A stretch of DNA of 64,000 bases from an uncultured Pelagibacteraceae bacterium (GCA_902609855.1 CACLTL010000003.1:48001-112000); one strand, 5' to 3'; positions 1-9,656 are shown, counted from the first letter of the stretch. Translations and numbers: made by a program. Notes: generated by a model from the sequence alone, not told the origin.

Positions 1-279
1 ATAATGAAAATGAATATCGGCAACAATGGGAACTTTAACTTCTTTGATAATCTTTTTTAGTGATTTTGTTGAATCTTCGTCGGGACAAGAAACTCTCACA
101 ATATCTGCACCTGCGTCTTCTAAAGAATGAATCTGATTAATTGTGGCTTTGATATCTGTTGTCAAAGTGTTAGTCATTGACTGTACGCTAATAGGTGAGT
201 CTCCCCCCACGGTCAGATTACCAACTTTAATTTTTTTGGTAATTTTTCTTTTAATTATTCTATGAGGTCTTAATTCCAT
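1..279 (-). CDS. ispG: 4-hydroxy-3-methylbut-2-enyl diphosphate synthase, N-terminal part (runs off window)
   Basis: Only the first 93 codons are present; the gene continues beyond base 1. IspG (GcpE) is the [4Fe-4S] enzyme of the MEP isoprenoid pathway that converts methylerythritol cyclodiphosphate to HMBPP. The visible part carries the family's N-terminal TIM-barrel signature: a [15 protein letters not shown] stretch, then [13 protein letters not shown], then VADIHFHY. The cluster-binding cysteines lie in the missing C-terminal part. The ATG lies one base after the lysC stop codon, so the two are probably one transcript. Family assignment is firm. Confidence 0.93.
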   Translation of the reverse strand, partial: MELRPHRIIKRKITKKIKVGNLTVGGDSPISVQSMTNTLTTDIKATINQIHSLEDAGADIVRVSCPDEDSTKSLKKIIKEVKVPIVADIHFHY

Positions 280-280
280 T

Positions 281-1492
281 TTAATCTAGATCAAAAACTG
301 TATGTAATTTTTTAATAGCCTTCAAGGTGTTACTCTCTTCTATAATAACTGAAAGTTTAATCTCAGAAGTTGAGATAGCTAAAATATTTATACCTTCATC
401 TGACAAAGCTCTAAACATTTTATAAGTAACTCCAGGTGTTGAAACCATTCCTGCGCCAACAATTGATACTTTTGCTACTTTTTCATTATGAATAATTTCT
501 TTATATTCAATTTTGCTATAATCTTTTAAAATCTTTTTAGTTTTAAGAACATCATTTCTTTTTACTGTGAAAGTAATATCTGTAGTTTTTAAATCTGAAG
601 AAATATTTTGGATCACCATGTCTACATTTATTTGACCTTTGCTTAAAGGTTCAAATATGTTTGCAGCTACCCCAGGTCTATCTTTTACACCTGTAATGGT
701 AATTTTTGCATCATCTTTTGAATAGGCAACTCCAGTAACACTTTTTGAGTAGTCAATATTTTCTTGACTAAAAATTTTGGTACCTTTTCTTTCAGTAAAA
801 GTTGATTTAACTTCAAGAGGAATATTGTACATCATAGCTGTTTGAACAGCTGATGACTGCATTACTTTTGCCCCTAGTGAAGATAATTCCAGCATTTCAT
901 CATATGAAATTTTATCAATTTTTTTTGCAACAGGTATTTTATTTGGATCTGTAGAATAAACACCGTCCACATCTGTATATATCTCACAAGTATCAGCATT
1001 AAATATTTTTGCTACAGCAACAGCAGTTGCATCTGAGCCTCCTCTTCCGATTGTGGTAATATCTAAATTTTTCGAAATACCTTGAAAGCCAGGTATGATA
1101 GCTACTCCATTATTACCTAAATATTCATTTATATTCTCAACGTTAATATTAACTATTCTTGCGTTTGTATGTTCTCCATCTGTTAAAATTGGTATTTGCC
1201 AATTTAAAAAAGATTTCGCTTTGATATTTAATTTAATTAATGCCCCGGAAAGCAAGGCACAAGTTACCTGCTCTCCTGTAGATAAAAGAACATCAAATTC
1301 TCTTTTATTAAATTCGTTTGATATCTCATTTGAGAGGCTTATAAGTTCATTAGTTTTACCTGCCATAGCTGAGACAATAGCAATTACTTTGTTGCCCTGT
1401 AATTGCTCTTTCTTAATAATATTAGCAACATGCCTTATTCTGTCGATTGTTCCGACTGATGTTCCGCCAAACTTTAATACTTTTTTAACCAT
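281..1492 (-). CDS. lysC: Aspartate kinase
   Basis: Phosphorylates aspartate in the first step of the lysine/diaminopimelate, threonine and methionine pathways. At 403 residues it is the usual monofunctional length. The amino-acid kinase domain begins with KFGGTS at residues 7-12 and contains [15 protein letters not shown] and the [12 protein letters not shown] loop. Two ACT domains follow (about 263-335 and 344-403; [12 protein letters not shown] opens the first), so feedback inhibition by lysine and/or threonine is expected from the family. It is divergent from ubiG, an arrangement common in Alphaproteobacteria, and lies just upstream of ispG. DapD and DapE of the same pathway are encoded at 18858-20847. 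Confidence 0.97.
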   Translation of the reverse strand: MVKKVLKFGGTSVGTIDRIRHVANIIKKEQLQGNKVIAIVSAMAGKTNELISLSNEISNEFNKREFDVLLSTGEQVTCALLSGALIKLNIKAKSFLNWQIPILTDGEHTNARIVNINVENINEYLGNNGVAIIPGFQGISKNLDITTIGRGGSDATAVAVAKIFNADTCEIYTDVDGVYSTDPNKIPVAKKIDKISYDEMLELSSLGAKVMQSSAVQTAMMYNIPLEVKSTFTERKGTKIFSQENIDYSKSVTGVAYSKDDAKITITGVKDRPGVAANIFEPLSKGQINVDMVIQNISSDLKTTDITFTVKRNDVLKTKKILKDYSKIEYKEIIHNEKVAKVSIVGAGMVSTPGVTYKMFRALSDEGINILAISTSEIKLSVIIEESNTLKAIKKLHTVFDLD

Positions 1493-1549
1493 TTCAGAAT
1501 GTAATATAATAAAATATAGATATTAATATTATTAAAAACTATTTACAAA

Positions 1550-2278
1550 ATGAGTACTACTATAAATAAAGAAGAAATTCAAAAGTTTTCAAGATTAGCT
1601 GACGAATGGTGGGATGTTAACGGAAAATTTAAACCTCTTCATATGTTTAATCCTATCAGGATTGAGTACATTACTGAAAAAATTAAAAACTATTTTAATT
1701 TAAAAAAAGATAAAACCAATTTTTTAGAAGGACTAAATATATTAGATATTGGTTGTGGTGGAGGTCTTATAAGCGAACCGATGGCAAGGCTTGGGGCAAA
1801 TGTAACTGGTATTGATGCCTCTGAAAAAAATATTAATGTAGCTAAATTACACTCTCAAAAAAATGGTCTTAGAATAAATTACGTAAACACTGCTCCAGAA
1901 AACTTAAATGATTTTGAAAAATTTGATATAATTTTAAATTTAGAAATTGTTGAACATGTAGAAAATGTAAACTTATACATAAAGTCTTGTAGTAAATTGT
2001 TAAAAAGAAATGGATTAATGTTCACCGCGACTTTAAATAGGTCTTTTATTTCTTATTTGAAAGCGATAATTGGAGCTGAATACATATTAAGATGGCTTCC
2101 AATAGGTACCCATGACTGGAATAAATTTATTAAACCTGAAGAATTAGAAAAGTATTTAACTCAAGAAAATTTTTCAACATTAGACATTGCAGGTTTAAAC
2201 TTTAATCTGTTTTTGAGTAAATGGAAAAAATCAAATGATTTATCGGTAAACTATATTATTTGCAGTTCAAAAAATTAG
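1550..2278 (+). CDS. ubiG: Ubiquinone biosynthesis O-methyltransferase
   Basis: SAM-dependent methyltransferase carrying out both O-methylations of ubiquinone synthesis. The N-terminus (SRLADEWWDVNGKFKPLH) is the family-specific substrate region, and the SAM motif I ILDIGCGGG is at residues 64-72, followed by GANVTGID. The length of 242 is normal. I see no clear Shine-Dalgarno sequence upstream of the ATG. Its last four bases overlap the convergent DUF1178 gene. Divergent from lysC across 57 bases, which must hold both promoters. Confidence 0.95.
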   Translation: MSTTINKEEIQKFSRLADEWWDVNGKFKPLHMFNPIRIEYITEKIKNYFNLKKDKTNFLEGLNILDIGCGGGLISEPMARLGANVTGIDASEKNINVAKLHSQKNGLRINYVNTAPENLNDFEKFDIILNLEIVEHVENVNLYIKSCSKLLKRNGLMFTATLNRSFISYLKAIIGAEYILRWLPIGTHDWNKFIKPEELEKYLTQENFSTLDIAGLNFNLFLSKWKKSNDLSVNYIICSSKN

Positions 2279-2697
2279 TTATCCTTATTGATCCATGGAA
2301 TAGAAATTAAATCTATACCCTCTTCAGCTAACTCTTCTCTTTCTTTTTTAGAAGCTGTGCCATAAATAGCTTTTTTACTTTTTTTATCGTAATAAACTTC
2401 TCTTACTTTCCTAGTAAAATCTTTTCCAACATAATCAAAATTTTTTTCAATAAATTTTCTTAATTTAAGAAGTTGATTTTTTTCATTATTAAAATCTTTG
2501 TATGTTATTTCAATTTTTTTTCCATTTTTATTTGAATGAGCAACCATAGGAGCCATTATAGATTTACTAATTTTTTTAGAAGAACAGTATATACATTCAA
2601 GAAGCTTTTTCTTATTTAACTTTTCAAATTCTTCAGAGTTAGAAAACCAACTTTCAAACTCATGTTCATTATGACATTTTAAATTATATTTTATCAT
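2275..2697 (-). CDS. DUF1178 family protein
   Basis: A 140-residue protein that fits the DUF1178 family, widespread in Alphaproteobacteria and of unknown function. It starts MIKYNLKCHNEHEFESWF and has a CIYC pair near residues 35-38; together with Cys8 and His9 this could be a small zinc site, which is inference. A KSIMAPMVA segment follows and the C-terminal half is charged and probably helical. Its ATG directly abuts the argJ stop codon with no spacer, so it is probably translated from the argJ message. Its 3' end overlaps ubiG by four bases. Confidence 0.85.
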   Translation of the reverse strand: MIKYNLKCHNEHEFESWFSNSEEFEKLNKKKLLECIYCSSKKISKSIMAPMVAHSNKNGKKIEITYKDFNNEKNQLLKLRKFIEKNFDYVGKDFTRKVREVYYDKKSKKAIYGTASKKEREELAEEGIDLISIPWINKDN

Positions 2698-4002
2698 TTA
2701 ATTTCTGTAATCAGCATTTATATCTATATAGTCATGTGTAAAATCACATGTGTAGCATTTAAATGCATCGTTACCAAGTTTTAAGTTTACTTCTATTTCA
2801 ATAGATCCCCATTGCATATATTCTTTTAATTTTTTCTCGTCATAAGTTTCAGAAACTTTTCCGTTTTCAGCAACAATGAAATTTCCTATTTTTATTTTTA
2901 ATTTTTTTTGATCAATTATCTCTCCTGATTTTCCTATTCCCATTGCAACTCTTCCCCAATTAGGATCTTCTCCAGCGACTGCTGTTTTAATTAGTGGTGA
3001 ATTAGCTATTGAGAAAGCAATATTTTTTGCACTACCTAAAGATTTCGCATTAATCACGTTAATCGTCACAAACTTTTTTGCGCCCTCCCCATCAACAACT
3101 ATTTGCTTTGCTAAATTTAAACAAAGTTTTTTTAATGCAATTTCAAACTTTTGAATAGCCTTATCATTTAAAGAAATGTTTTGACCAATTTTTATATTTC
3201 TCGTAGAAAAAATTGACACCATATCATTAGTTGATTGATCGCTATCAACTGTAATTGCATTAAAAGAATTTGCTACTGCTCTTTTTAAAAGTGTTTTTAA
3301 TAAATTAGAATTAATATCAGCGTTGGTAAAAATAAATGACAACATAGTTGCTAAATTAGGTGCGATCATGCCAGAACCTTTGGCTATCCCAGAAATTTTT
3401 ATTAGCTCATCGCCAATAATAATTTCTTCATATGCTAATTTTGGCTTAGTATCGGTAGTCATAATTGCTGACGCCATCTTTATCCAATACATTTTATTGT
3501 GTTCAGTTCTTAATCTGTCAACCAAATCAGGTAGGCGCTCTCTAATTTTTTCAACAGGAAATTCCTCTCCGATTACTCCAGTTGAAGCAAAAATTAAATC
3601 TTTAATCTTTACTGTTTCACTTGTTCCCTTTTTATTCTTAGATTCTTTAATAGTTAAAACTCTTGATAAATTTTTTGCTAATATATCAATGCTCTCTTTA
3701 CCTTGTTTACCAGTAAATGTATTGGCATTCTTAGTGTTAACTAATAATCCTTTAATAATTTTTTTATGTGAATTATTGTTCCAGGGTATAAATTCAGATG
3801 TAATACTATTAGATGTTGTTAATGTTGCGTAATTGGCTCCTTTGGTAAAGTAAAATAAAGCTAAATCATCTCTTCCATCTTTATAGAGATCAGCAGATAT
3901 AGAGGCCATTTCCAAACCCTCAATTTGTTTAAGGCTTTGAAACTCACCCATTTTTGATAATTTTGTTTTATCGTTTAAAAAATTTTTAATATTTATTGTC
4001 AT
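2698..4002 (-). CDS. argJ: Bifunctional glutamate N-acetyltransferase / ornithine acetyltransferase
   Basis: ArgJ moves the acetyl group from N-acetylornithine to glutamate, making the arginine pathway cyclic, and can also acetylate glutamate with acetyl-CoA. The proenzyme cleaves itself at an Ala-Thr bond; here the motif KGSGMIAPNLATML places the nucleophile at Thr219. The C-terminal GEDPNWGRVAMGIGKSGE signature is intact. Length 434 is a little longer than the common 400-410. Divergent from secA over 44 bases; DUF1178 follows with zero spacing. ArgB of the same pathway is at 17340-18209. Confidence 0.96.
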   Translation of the reverse strand: MTINIKNFLNDKTKLSKMGEFQSLKQIEGLEMASISADLYKDGRDDLALFYFTKGANYATLTTSNSITSEFIPWNNNSHKKIIKGLLVNTKNANTFTGKQGKESIDILAKNLSRVLTIKESKNKKGTSETVKIKDLIFASTGVIGEEFPVEKIRERLPDLVDRLRTEHNKMYWIKMASAIMTTDTKPKLAYEEIIIGDELIKISGIAKGSGMIAPNLATMLSFIFTNADINSNLLKTLLKRAVANSFNAITVDSDQSTNDMVSIFSTRNIKIGQNISLNDKAIQKFEIALKKLCLNLAKQIVVDGEGAKKFVTINVINAKSLGSAKNIAFSIANSPLIKTAVAGEDPNWGRVAMGIGKSGEIIDQKKLKIKIGNFIVAENGKVSETYDEKKLKEYMQWGSIEIEVNLKLGNDAFKCYTCDFTHDYIDINADYRN

Positions 4003-4046
4003 TATTGCTGTTTAATTTAAATTAATAATACATATATAGGTGTATA

Positions 4047-6611
4047 ATGAATTTATTTACAAGGACTTTTAGTAAAATATTTAAAAGCTCTAATCAACAA
4101 GAATTAGATAAAATTCAAAATATTGTAGAAGCGATAAATAACAAAGAGACTGAAATTAAGTCTTTAACTGAGGCTGATTTTAAAGAAAAGACATTTAATT
4201 TTAAAAAAAATGCTCAAAATGGAGCTTTAAATATTGACGAAATAATACCAGATAGTTTTGCATTAGTTAGGGAGGCGGCAAGAAGAACTCTAGGAGAAAG
4301 GCATTACGATGTGCAACTCGCCGGTGGATTAATTTTACATAGCGGGAAAATTGCAGAAATGAAGACGGGGGAAGGCAAAACTCTTGTTTCAACATTGCCT
4401 GCTTATTTAAATGCTTTAGAGGGAAAGGGTGTGCACATAGTAACTGTTAATGATTATTTAGCTAGGAGGGACTCAGAGTGGATGGGAAAAGTTTTTACTT
4501 ACCTAGGAATATCAACTGGCTGTATTACAAATGATATTGACGATACCGAAAGAAAAAAAAATTATAATTTTGATATAACGTACGCTACAAATAATGAGCT
4601 TGGTTTTGATTATTTAAGAGACAATATGAAATATGAGCTAAATGATATGGTGCAACGGAATCATAACTTTTGTATTGTTGATGAGGTAGATAGTATTTTA
4701 ATTGATGAGTCTAGGACCCCTCTAATTATTTCAGGAAAACTTGAAGATAAAACAACTCTCTACATCACAGCAAATGAATTTATTAAGCATTTGCAAAAAA
4801 ATGATTATGAATTAGATGAAAAAAACAAAAATGTAATTCTTACTGATATAGGAATTGATAAAATTGAAAAACTCGCAATACAAAAAAGAATATTAAAAAA
4901 TAATAATTTTTACGATCCGGCTAACTTAGATTTGGTTCACCATGTGAATCAAGCTTTGAAAGCAAATTTACTGTTTAATAAAGACACAGATTACATAATT
5001 AGGGACAGCAAAGTACAAATAATTGATGAATTTACAGGAAGAGTGATGAGTGGAAGAAGATTTTCCGATGGTCTTCATCAAGCAATAGAGGCTAAAGAAA
5101 ATGTAAAAGTTGAGGAAGAAAATCAAACATTAGCATCAATAACTTATCAAAATTATTTTAGATTATATCAAAAATTGTCTGGTATGACTGGAACAGCAAT
5201 AACAGAGTCAGAAGAATTTTTTGATATTTATAAACTACCTGTTGTTTCCATTCCTACTAATAAAGAAATGTTGCGTAAGGATTTCAATGATCAAATATAT
5301 AGAACCGAGAAAGAAAAATATAACGCTATCACTAATAAGATATTAGAATGTAATAGAAAAGGTCAACCCGTTTTAGTTGGAACGACGAGTATAGAAAAGT
5401 CAGAAAAAATTTCGTCTTACCTAAATAACAAAAAAATTATTCATAATGTATTGAACGCTAAACAACATGAGAAAGAGGCGAGGATTATAGCTGAAGCAGG
5501 AAAGATAAATGCAGTAACAATTGCCACAAACATGGCGGGAAGAGGAACTGATATTAAATTAGGCGGTAATAAGGATTTTCTTTATGAAGGAAAAAAAGAA
5601 AATAAGGAAAGTGTAAAAAAAAATGAAGAAAAAGTTAAAAAATTAGGTGGATTATTTATTATTGGAACTGAACGTCACGAAAGTAGAAGAATAGATAATC
5701 AGTTGAGAGGTAGGTCTGGCAGACAAGGTGATCCTGGAAGCACAATTTTCTTTATTAGCTTACAAGATGAATTAATGAGAATATTTGGCGGAGATTCAAT
5801 TGATGGGATGCTTCAAAAACTTGGTTTAAAAGAGAATGAATCTATCGATCATCCTTGGATAAATAAAGCAATGGAAAGAGCACAAAAAAAAGTTGAAAGT
5901 AGAAACTTTGATATAAGAAAAACATTGATTAAATTTGATGATGTAATGAATGACCAAAGACAAGTTATATTTGCTCAAAGATTAAAAATTTTAAAGGAGA
6001 ATAATATAAATACAATCTTGAAAGATTTTTTTGATGAAATACTCATAAATTTGAACCTTGTAAGATCAGATTTTCAAAAATCTGGAGATGAAAAAAGTTA
6101 TCTTGCTGAAATAAAGAATATAACTGGAAATATCGTTGGTGATAGCGAAATATTAGAATATGGGAGAATGAAAGAGGTTGATTTTACTAATAAAATAAAA
6201 AGTTTGTATTCGGAGAAAAAGGACTCCAGGATTAAAATATTAGGTGAAAATCAAAATAATGATCTTGAAAAAAAAATATTTTTACAAATTATTGATTTCT
6301 CATGGAGATCACACCTACAATACCTAGAACAACTAAGACAGGTTATTGGTTTAAGACAATACGGTCAGAAAGATCCCCTATCTGAGTTTAAAAAAGAAGC
6401 ATTCGTTTTATTTGAGGGTCTATTATTAAAAATAAAAAATGACTTAATCAAATTTCTTTTAAATCTGAACATTGTTGTATCAAGAGAGGAAAAAGATGAA
6501 GGTGTACAGGAAGAAAAAAAACAAATTAAATCAGAAAAAAAAGTAGGTCGAAATGAAAAATGCCCTTGCGGGTCAGGTAAAAAATTTAAATTTTGTCATG
6601 GAGACGTTTAA
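4047..6611 (+). CDS. secA: Preprotein translocase ATPase SecA
   Basis: Motor of the Sec translocon. Walker A (MKTGEGKT) is at residues 105-112 and the DEVD box with DSILIDESRTPL near 212. GMTGTA marks the helicase-like region, and TNMAGRGTD with the RLRG-type segment QLRGRSGRQGDPG lie in nucleotide-binding domain 2. The C-terminus carries a complete zinc-binding SEC-C motif (CPCGSGKKFKFCHG), expected to contact SecB and ribosomes. At 854 residues it is slightly short for Proteobacteria (850-910) but complete. It ends two bases from the convergent photolyase gene. Confidence 0.98.
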   Translation: MNLFTRTFSKIFKSSNQQELDKIQNIVEAINNKETEIKSLTEADFKEKTFNFKKNAQNGALNIDEIIPDSFALVREAARRTLGERHYDVQLAGGLILHSGKIAEMKTGEGKTLVSTLPAYLNALEGKGVHIVTVNDYLARRDSEWMGKVFTYLGISTGCITNDIDDTERKKNYNFDITYATNNELGFDYLRDNMKYELNDMVQRNHNFCIVDEVDSILIDESRTPLIISGKLEDKTTLYITANEFIKHLQKNDYELDEKNKNVILTDIGIDKIEKLAIQKRILKNNNFYDPANLDLVHHVNQALKANLLFNKDTDYIIRDSKVQIIDEFTGRVMSGRRFSDGLHQAIEAKENVKVEEENQTLASITYQNYFRLYQKLSGMTGTAITESEEFFDIYKLPVVSIPTNKEMLRKDFNDQIYRTEKEKYNAITNKILECNRKGQPVLVGTTSIEKSEKISSYLNNKKIIHNVLNAKQHEKEARIIAEAGKINAVTIATNMAGRGTDIKLGGNKDFLYEGKKENKESVKKNEEKVKKLGGLFIIGTERHESRRIDNQLRGRSGRQGDPGSTIFFISLQDELMRIFGGDSIDGMLQKLGLKENESIDHPWINKAMERAQKKVESRNFDIRKTLIKFDDVMNDQRQVIFAQRLKILKENNINTILKDFFDEILINLNLVRSDFQKSGDEKSYLAEIKNITGNIVGDSEILEYGRMKEVDFTNKIKSLYSEKKDSRIKILGENQNNDLEKKIFLQIIDFSWRSHLQYLEQLRQVIGLRQYGQKDPLSEFKKEAFVLFEGLLLKIKNDLIKFLLNLNIVVSREEKDEGVQEEKKQIKSEKKVGRNEKCPCGSGKKFKFCHGDV

Positions 6612-6613
6612 AT

Positions 6614-8014
6614 TTAAATTTGTTTAAAAGCTTTTAAAGCTTTTGCTCTTGCTTCTTCATGATTGACAATTGGGAAAGGATAGTCGCTTCCCAACTTAAA
6701 ATTTTTATCTTTATATTCCCAGGGTTTATGAATAAATTTTTTTGATAAATTTTTTAATTCCGGTACCCATTTTTTTACATATTCTCCTTCCTTATCAAAT
6801 TTTTCTCCCTGTAAAATTGGATTAAATATTCTAAAATACGGTGCAGCATCTGCACCGCTACCGGCAACCCATTGCCACCCCGCAATATTATTAGCTGGAC
6901 TATAATCAAGTAAACAATTTTTAAAATATTTTTCACCCTCTTTCCAATTTATTAATAAATGTTTCACTAAAAATGAACCAACTATCATCCTAACTCGATT
7001 GTGCATCCACCCAGTAGAATAGAGTTCTCTCATACCAGCATCGACTATTGGATAACCTGTCAAACCTTTTTTCCATGCGGTTAAAAATTTTGAATTTTTT
7101 TCCCATGGAAATTTATTGAATTTTTTCGAGTAGTTACCTTTTAACATGTGTGGAAAATAATTAATTAATGTGTGATTGAATTCTCTCCATCCAATCTCTG
7201 CTAAAAATTTTGATGTGCCAATAGTTTTTGATTTTTTTTTTACACATTCTTTCCATATTGTTTCAACATGAAGTTGGCCAAATTTTATAAATGGAGATAA
7301 TTTAGATGTTCCCACAATGTTAGGAAAGTTTCTCCCTTCTGAGTAATTAGAAATCCTATCATTAATGAAATTTTGTAATTCTTTTAAAGCATTTTCTTCA
7401 TCAGGCAACCATTTCTTTTCAAAATTTTCAAACCAGTTTTTTCTAGGTAATATTTTTTCTGGTTCAATACAATTTTCAAAATAATTTTTTTTCTTTATGC
7501 ATTTTTTTATAATTTTCTCTTTTGATGGTACTTTTTCTATATAATATTTCTCCGCTGCCCTCCAAAAGGGTGTGAACACCTTAAACGGAGTGCCGTCATT
7601 TTTTTTTATTTCATCTATTTCATTAAGAGTATTACCTTTAAATCTTTTAAAATTAATACTTTTTTTTTTTAGATTTGAAGATAAATATTCATCGAATTTC
7701 AGATAGTCGGGCTCATAAACTTTATTCCAATAAATTACGAAATTATTTTTTTTTGTCAGCTTATCAAAGAAAATTTTAAAAGAATTTGTCTCAACTACTT
7801 GAAGAGATATATTATAATTATTTAATTTTTTTCGAAAACTTATGAGGGACTTACTTAACCACCATTTTTGAGCTTCTTGGTCTTTGTAAGTATCTTGCTT
7901 ATATAAGTAAAAAACTACAACTTGATCATGATTTCTTGTAGCTTCAATTAGCCCGTCATTTTTAACAGTTCTAAAATCATCTCGTAACCAAAAAAGTCCA
8001 ATCTTTTTTTCCAT
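6614..8014 (-). CDS. phrB: Deoxyribodipyrimidine photolyase (class I CPD photolyase)
   Basis: Light-driven repair of cyclobutane pyrimidine dimers. The N-terminal antenna-binding Rossmann domain opens with LFWLRDDFR. The FAD-binding domain in the C-terminal half has FLAEIGWREFNH, TGYPIVDAGMRELYSTGWMHNR and NNIAGWQWVAGSGADAAPYFRIFNP, all diagnostic for photolyase/cryptochrome. The WQWVAG and DAAPYFRIFNP blocks favour CPD photolyase over cryptochrome-DASH. Length 466 is typical. This fits an organism of sunlit surface water. Convergent with secA; tRNA-Phe lies upstream on the same strand. Confidence 0.94.
   Translation of the reverse strand: MEKKIGLFWLRDDFRTVKNDGLIEATRNHDQVVVFYLYKQDTYKDQEAQKWWLSKSLISFRKKLNNYNISLQVVETNSFKIFFDKLTKKNNFVIYWNKVYEPDYLKFDEYLSSNLKKKSINFKRFKGNTLNEIDEIKKNDGTPFKVFTPFWRAAEKYYIEKVPSKEKIIKKCIKKKNYFENCIEPEKILPRKNWFENFEKKWLPDEENALKELQNFINDRISNYSEGRNFPNIVGTSKLSPFIKFGQLHVETIWKECVKKKSKTIGTSKFLAEIGWREFNHTLINYFPHMLKGNYSKKFNKFPWEKNSKFLTAWKKGLTGYPIVDAGMRELYSTGWMHNRVRMIVGSFLVKHLLINWKEGEKYFKNCLLDYSPANNIAGWQWVAGSGADAAPYFRIFNPILQGEKFDKEGEYVKKWVPELKNLSKKFIHKPWEYKDKNFKLGSDYPFPIVNHEEARAKALKAFKQI
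6626..6644. terminator. Candidate hairpin terminator at the secA/photolyase 3' junction
   Basis: A perfect 8-bp inverted repeat, AAAAGCTT / AAGCTTTT, with a 3-base loop. It starts 15 bases after the secA stop and lies inside the last codons of the convergent photolyase gene. The right arm ends in TTTT on the secA strand. There is no room for an intergenic terminator here, so a hairpin within the neighbour's coding end is plausible. The stem is A/T rich and may be too weak, so this is tentative. Confidence 0.3.
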
Positions 8015-8067
8015 TATTTAGTAATTACCAGATTAATTTTTATATTTCGATGTGTAAAACTTGTTGG

Positions 8068-8142
8068 TGGTGGCCTTGGTAAGAATCGCACTTACGACAC
8101 ATACCTTTTCAGGGTACTGCTCTACTACTGAGCTACAAGGCC
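8068..8142 (-). tRNA. tRNA-Phe (anticodon GAA), atypical D- and T-loops
   Basis: Read on the minus strand, a full cloverleaf forms: acceptor GGCCTTG/CAAGGCC, D stem GCTC/GAGC, anticodon stem GTACC/GGTAT, T stem GTAAG/CTTAC, and an encoded ACCA end. The anticodon loop CTGAAAA gives GAA, phenylalanine. Two features are odd. The D loop is AGTAGTA, seven bases without the usual G18-G19 pair, and the T loop is TGCGATT, with G where nearly all tRNAs have pseudouridine 55. The 5' G is also the last base of the infA stop codon, so this tRNA probably comes from the infA transcript. Confidence 0.93.
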
Positions 8143-8357
8143 TAAAATCTAAAAGTAATTCTACCTTTAGTTAAATCATATGGTGTCATTTCAACCATAA
8201 CATTATCTCCAGCAAGAACTCTAATTCTATTTTTTCTCAACTTTCCAGCAGTATGAGCCAATATTTCATGGTTATTTTCTAGTTTAACTCTAAACATAGC
8301 GTTCGGTAAAAGTTCAGTTACTTTTCCTTTAAATTCTAAAGTTTCTTGTTTTGCCAA
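8142..8357 (-). CDS. infA: Translation initiation factor IF-1
   Basis: A 71-residue single S1/OB-fold protein, exactly the family size, that binds the ribosomal A site during initiation. [22 protein letters not shown] and [22 protein letters not shown] are typical IF-1, as is the [11 protein letters not shown] end. It begins one base after the hisD stop and ends in TAG whose G is the first base of tRNA-Phe. The neighbours hisD, DUF2948 and murA match a common alphaproteobacterial order. Confidence 0.98.
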   Translation of the reverse strand: MAKQETLEFKGKVTELLPNAMFRVKLENNHEILAHTAGKLRKNRIRVLAGDNVMVEMTPYDLTKGRITFRF

Positions 8358-9656
8358 TTAATTTACCTTTTTTAATCTTATTCTTACTGAATTTGCATGA
8401 CCTTCCAAATTCTCATGCTCTGCTAAATTTATAACCGATGAGCTTAATCTTTCAATACCTGTTTTTGTTATTTTTATAAATGATTGTCTTTTTAAAAAAT
8501 CATTTACTGATAAACCTGATGAAAATCTTGCAGAACCTGAGGTAGGTAAAACATGGTTAGGTCCTGCTATATAGTCACCAATAGCCTCTGGTGAGAATTT
8601 GCCAATGAAAATTGATCCTGCATTTTTTACTCCCTTAATTATTTCGTTATTAATTTTCGTGTATAGCTCTAAATGCTCTGGGGCTATAGTATTAATTATT
8701 TCTATAATTCTTTTTTTATTATTTGTAAAAATAGCTAAACCGAAATTTTTAATACTTTTAGTAGCTATTTTTTTTTTTGATAATTTATTTATTTGCTTCT
8801 TTAAGGTCGAATTAACCAGACGAATTAAATTTTTGTCATTAGAAATTAATATCGACTGAGCATAAACATCATGCTCTGCTTGTGCAATTAAATCAGCTGC
8901 AACTAGTTCCGGGTCAGCAGATTTATCTGCAACAATGCTGACTTCAGAAGGTCCAGCAACCATATCAATTCCAACATCTCCAAAAACTTCTTTTTTTGCA
9001 CATGCAACAAATGCATTTCCTGGTCCGACAATTTTATCTACCTTATCAAAATTTTTAGTTCCGTAAGCAAAAGCTGCAATGGAATGAGCGCCTCCAGTTT
9101 TATAAATTTTCTTTACTCCGCACTTTTTTGCAGCATAAATAACAGCTGGATTAATTTTAGAATCCAGTGATGGAGTGGTTAAATATATATTTTTTACACC
9201 AGCAACAATTGCTGGAATACAATTCATCAAAACAGTGCTTGGATAACTTGCCGTTCCACCAGGCACATAAACTCCAACTTTTTCCAAAGGAGAATATTTA
9301 TAAGAAAGCTCATTTTTATACTTATCTTTATACCTAAAAGATGAAAATTTTTGTTTTGAATGAAAGTTCAAAATCCTTTTATAAGCTAAATCAATTGCCT
9401 TTTTTATTTTATTGTGAGTTTTTTTTGAGATATTTTCAATCTCTTTTTTTGAAAATAAAATCTTATTAGATTTTATCTTAAGTTTTGAGAATTTTTTTTC
9501 ATATTTCAAAACAGCCTTATCACCATTTTTTTTTACATTTTTTATAATTTGAATAACATTTCTAGTTTGATCTTTTTGAATAGATTTTCTTCTGTTCAAA
9601 ATGATTTCTAAGTGTTTTAATGAATCTTTTTTATTATAATTAAAAAGTTTTAGCAT
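8358..9656 (-). CDS. hisD: Histidinol dehydrogenase
   Basis: Zinc enzyme that catalyses the last two oxidations of histidine synthesis (histidinol to histidine, NAD-dependent). Length 432 is normal. Visible signatures are VGVYVPGGTASYPSTVLMN, DMVAGPSEVSIVAD, the zinc/catalytic segment LIAQAEHD and APEHLELYT; the C-terminal LAEHENLEGHANSVRIR is diagnostic. The ATG shares one base with the stop codon of DUF2948 (TAATG junction), which suggests translational coupling. No other his gene is visible in the window. Confidence 0.97.
   Translation of the reverse strand: MLKLFNYNKKDSLKHLEIILNRRKSIQKDQTRNVIQIIKNVKKNGDKAVLKYEKKFSKLKIKSNKILFSKKEIENISKKTHNKIKKAIDLAYKRILNFHSKQKFSSFRYKDKYKNELSYKYSPLEKVGVYVPGGTASYPSTVLMNCIPAIVAGVKNIYLTTPSLDSKINPAVIYAAKKCGVKKIYKTGGAHSIAAFAYGTKNFDKVDKIVGPGNAFVACAKKEVFGDVGIDMVAGPSEVSIVADKSADPELVAADLIAQAEHDVYAQSILISNDKNLIRLVNSTLKKQINKLSKKKIATKSIKNFGLAIFTNNKKRIIEIINTIAPEHLELYTKINNEIIKGVKNAGSIFIGKFSPEAIGDYIAGPNHVLPTSGSARFSSGLSVNDFLKRQSFIKITKTGIERLSSSVINLAEHENLEGHANSVRIRLKKVN

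Noticed and set aside
1095-1526. A 143-codon frame antisense to lysC
   Set aside because: Composition and position mark it as the complement of the well-supported lysC gene; the same holds for the other long antisense frames inside gltB, secA, pheT and the thiolase.
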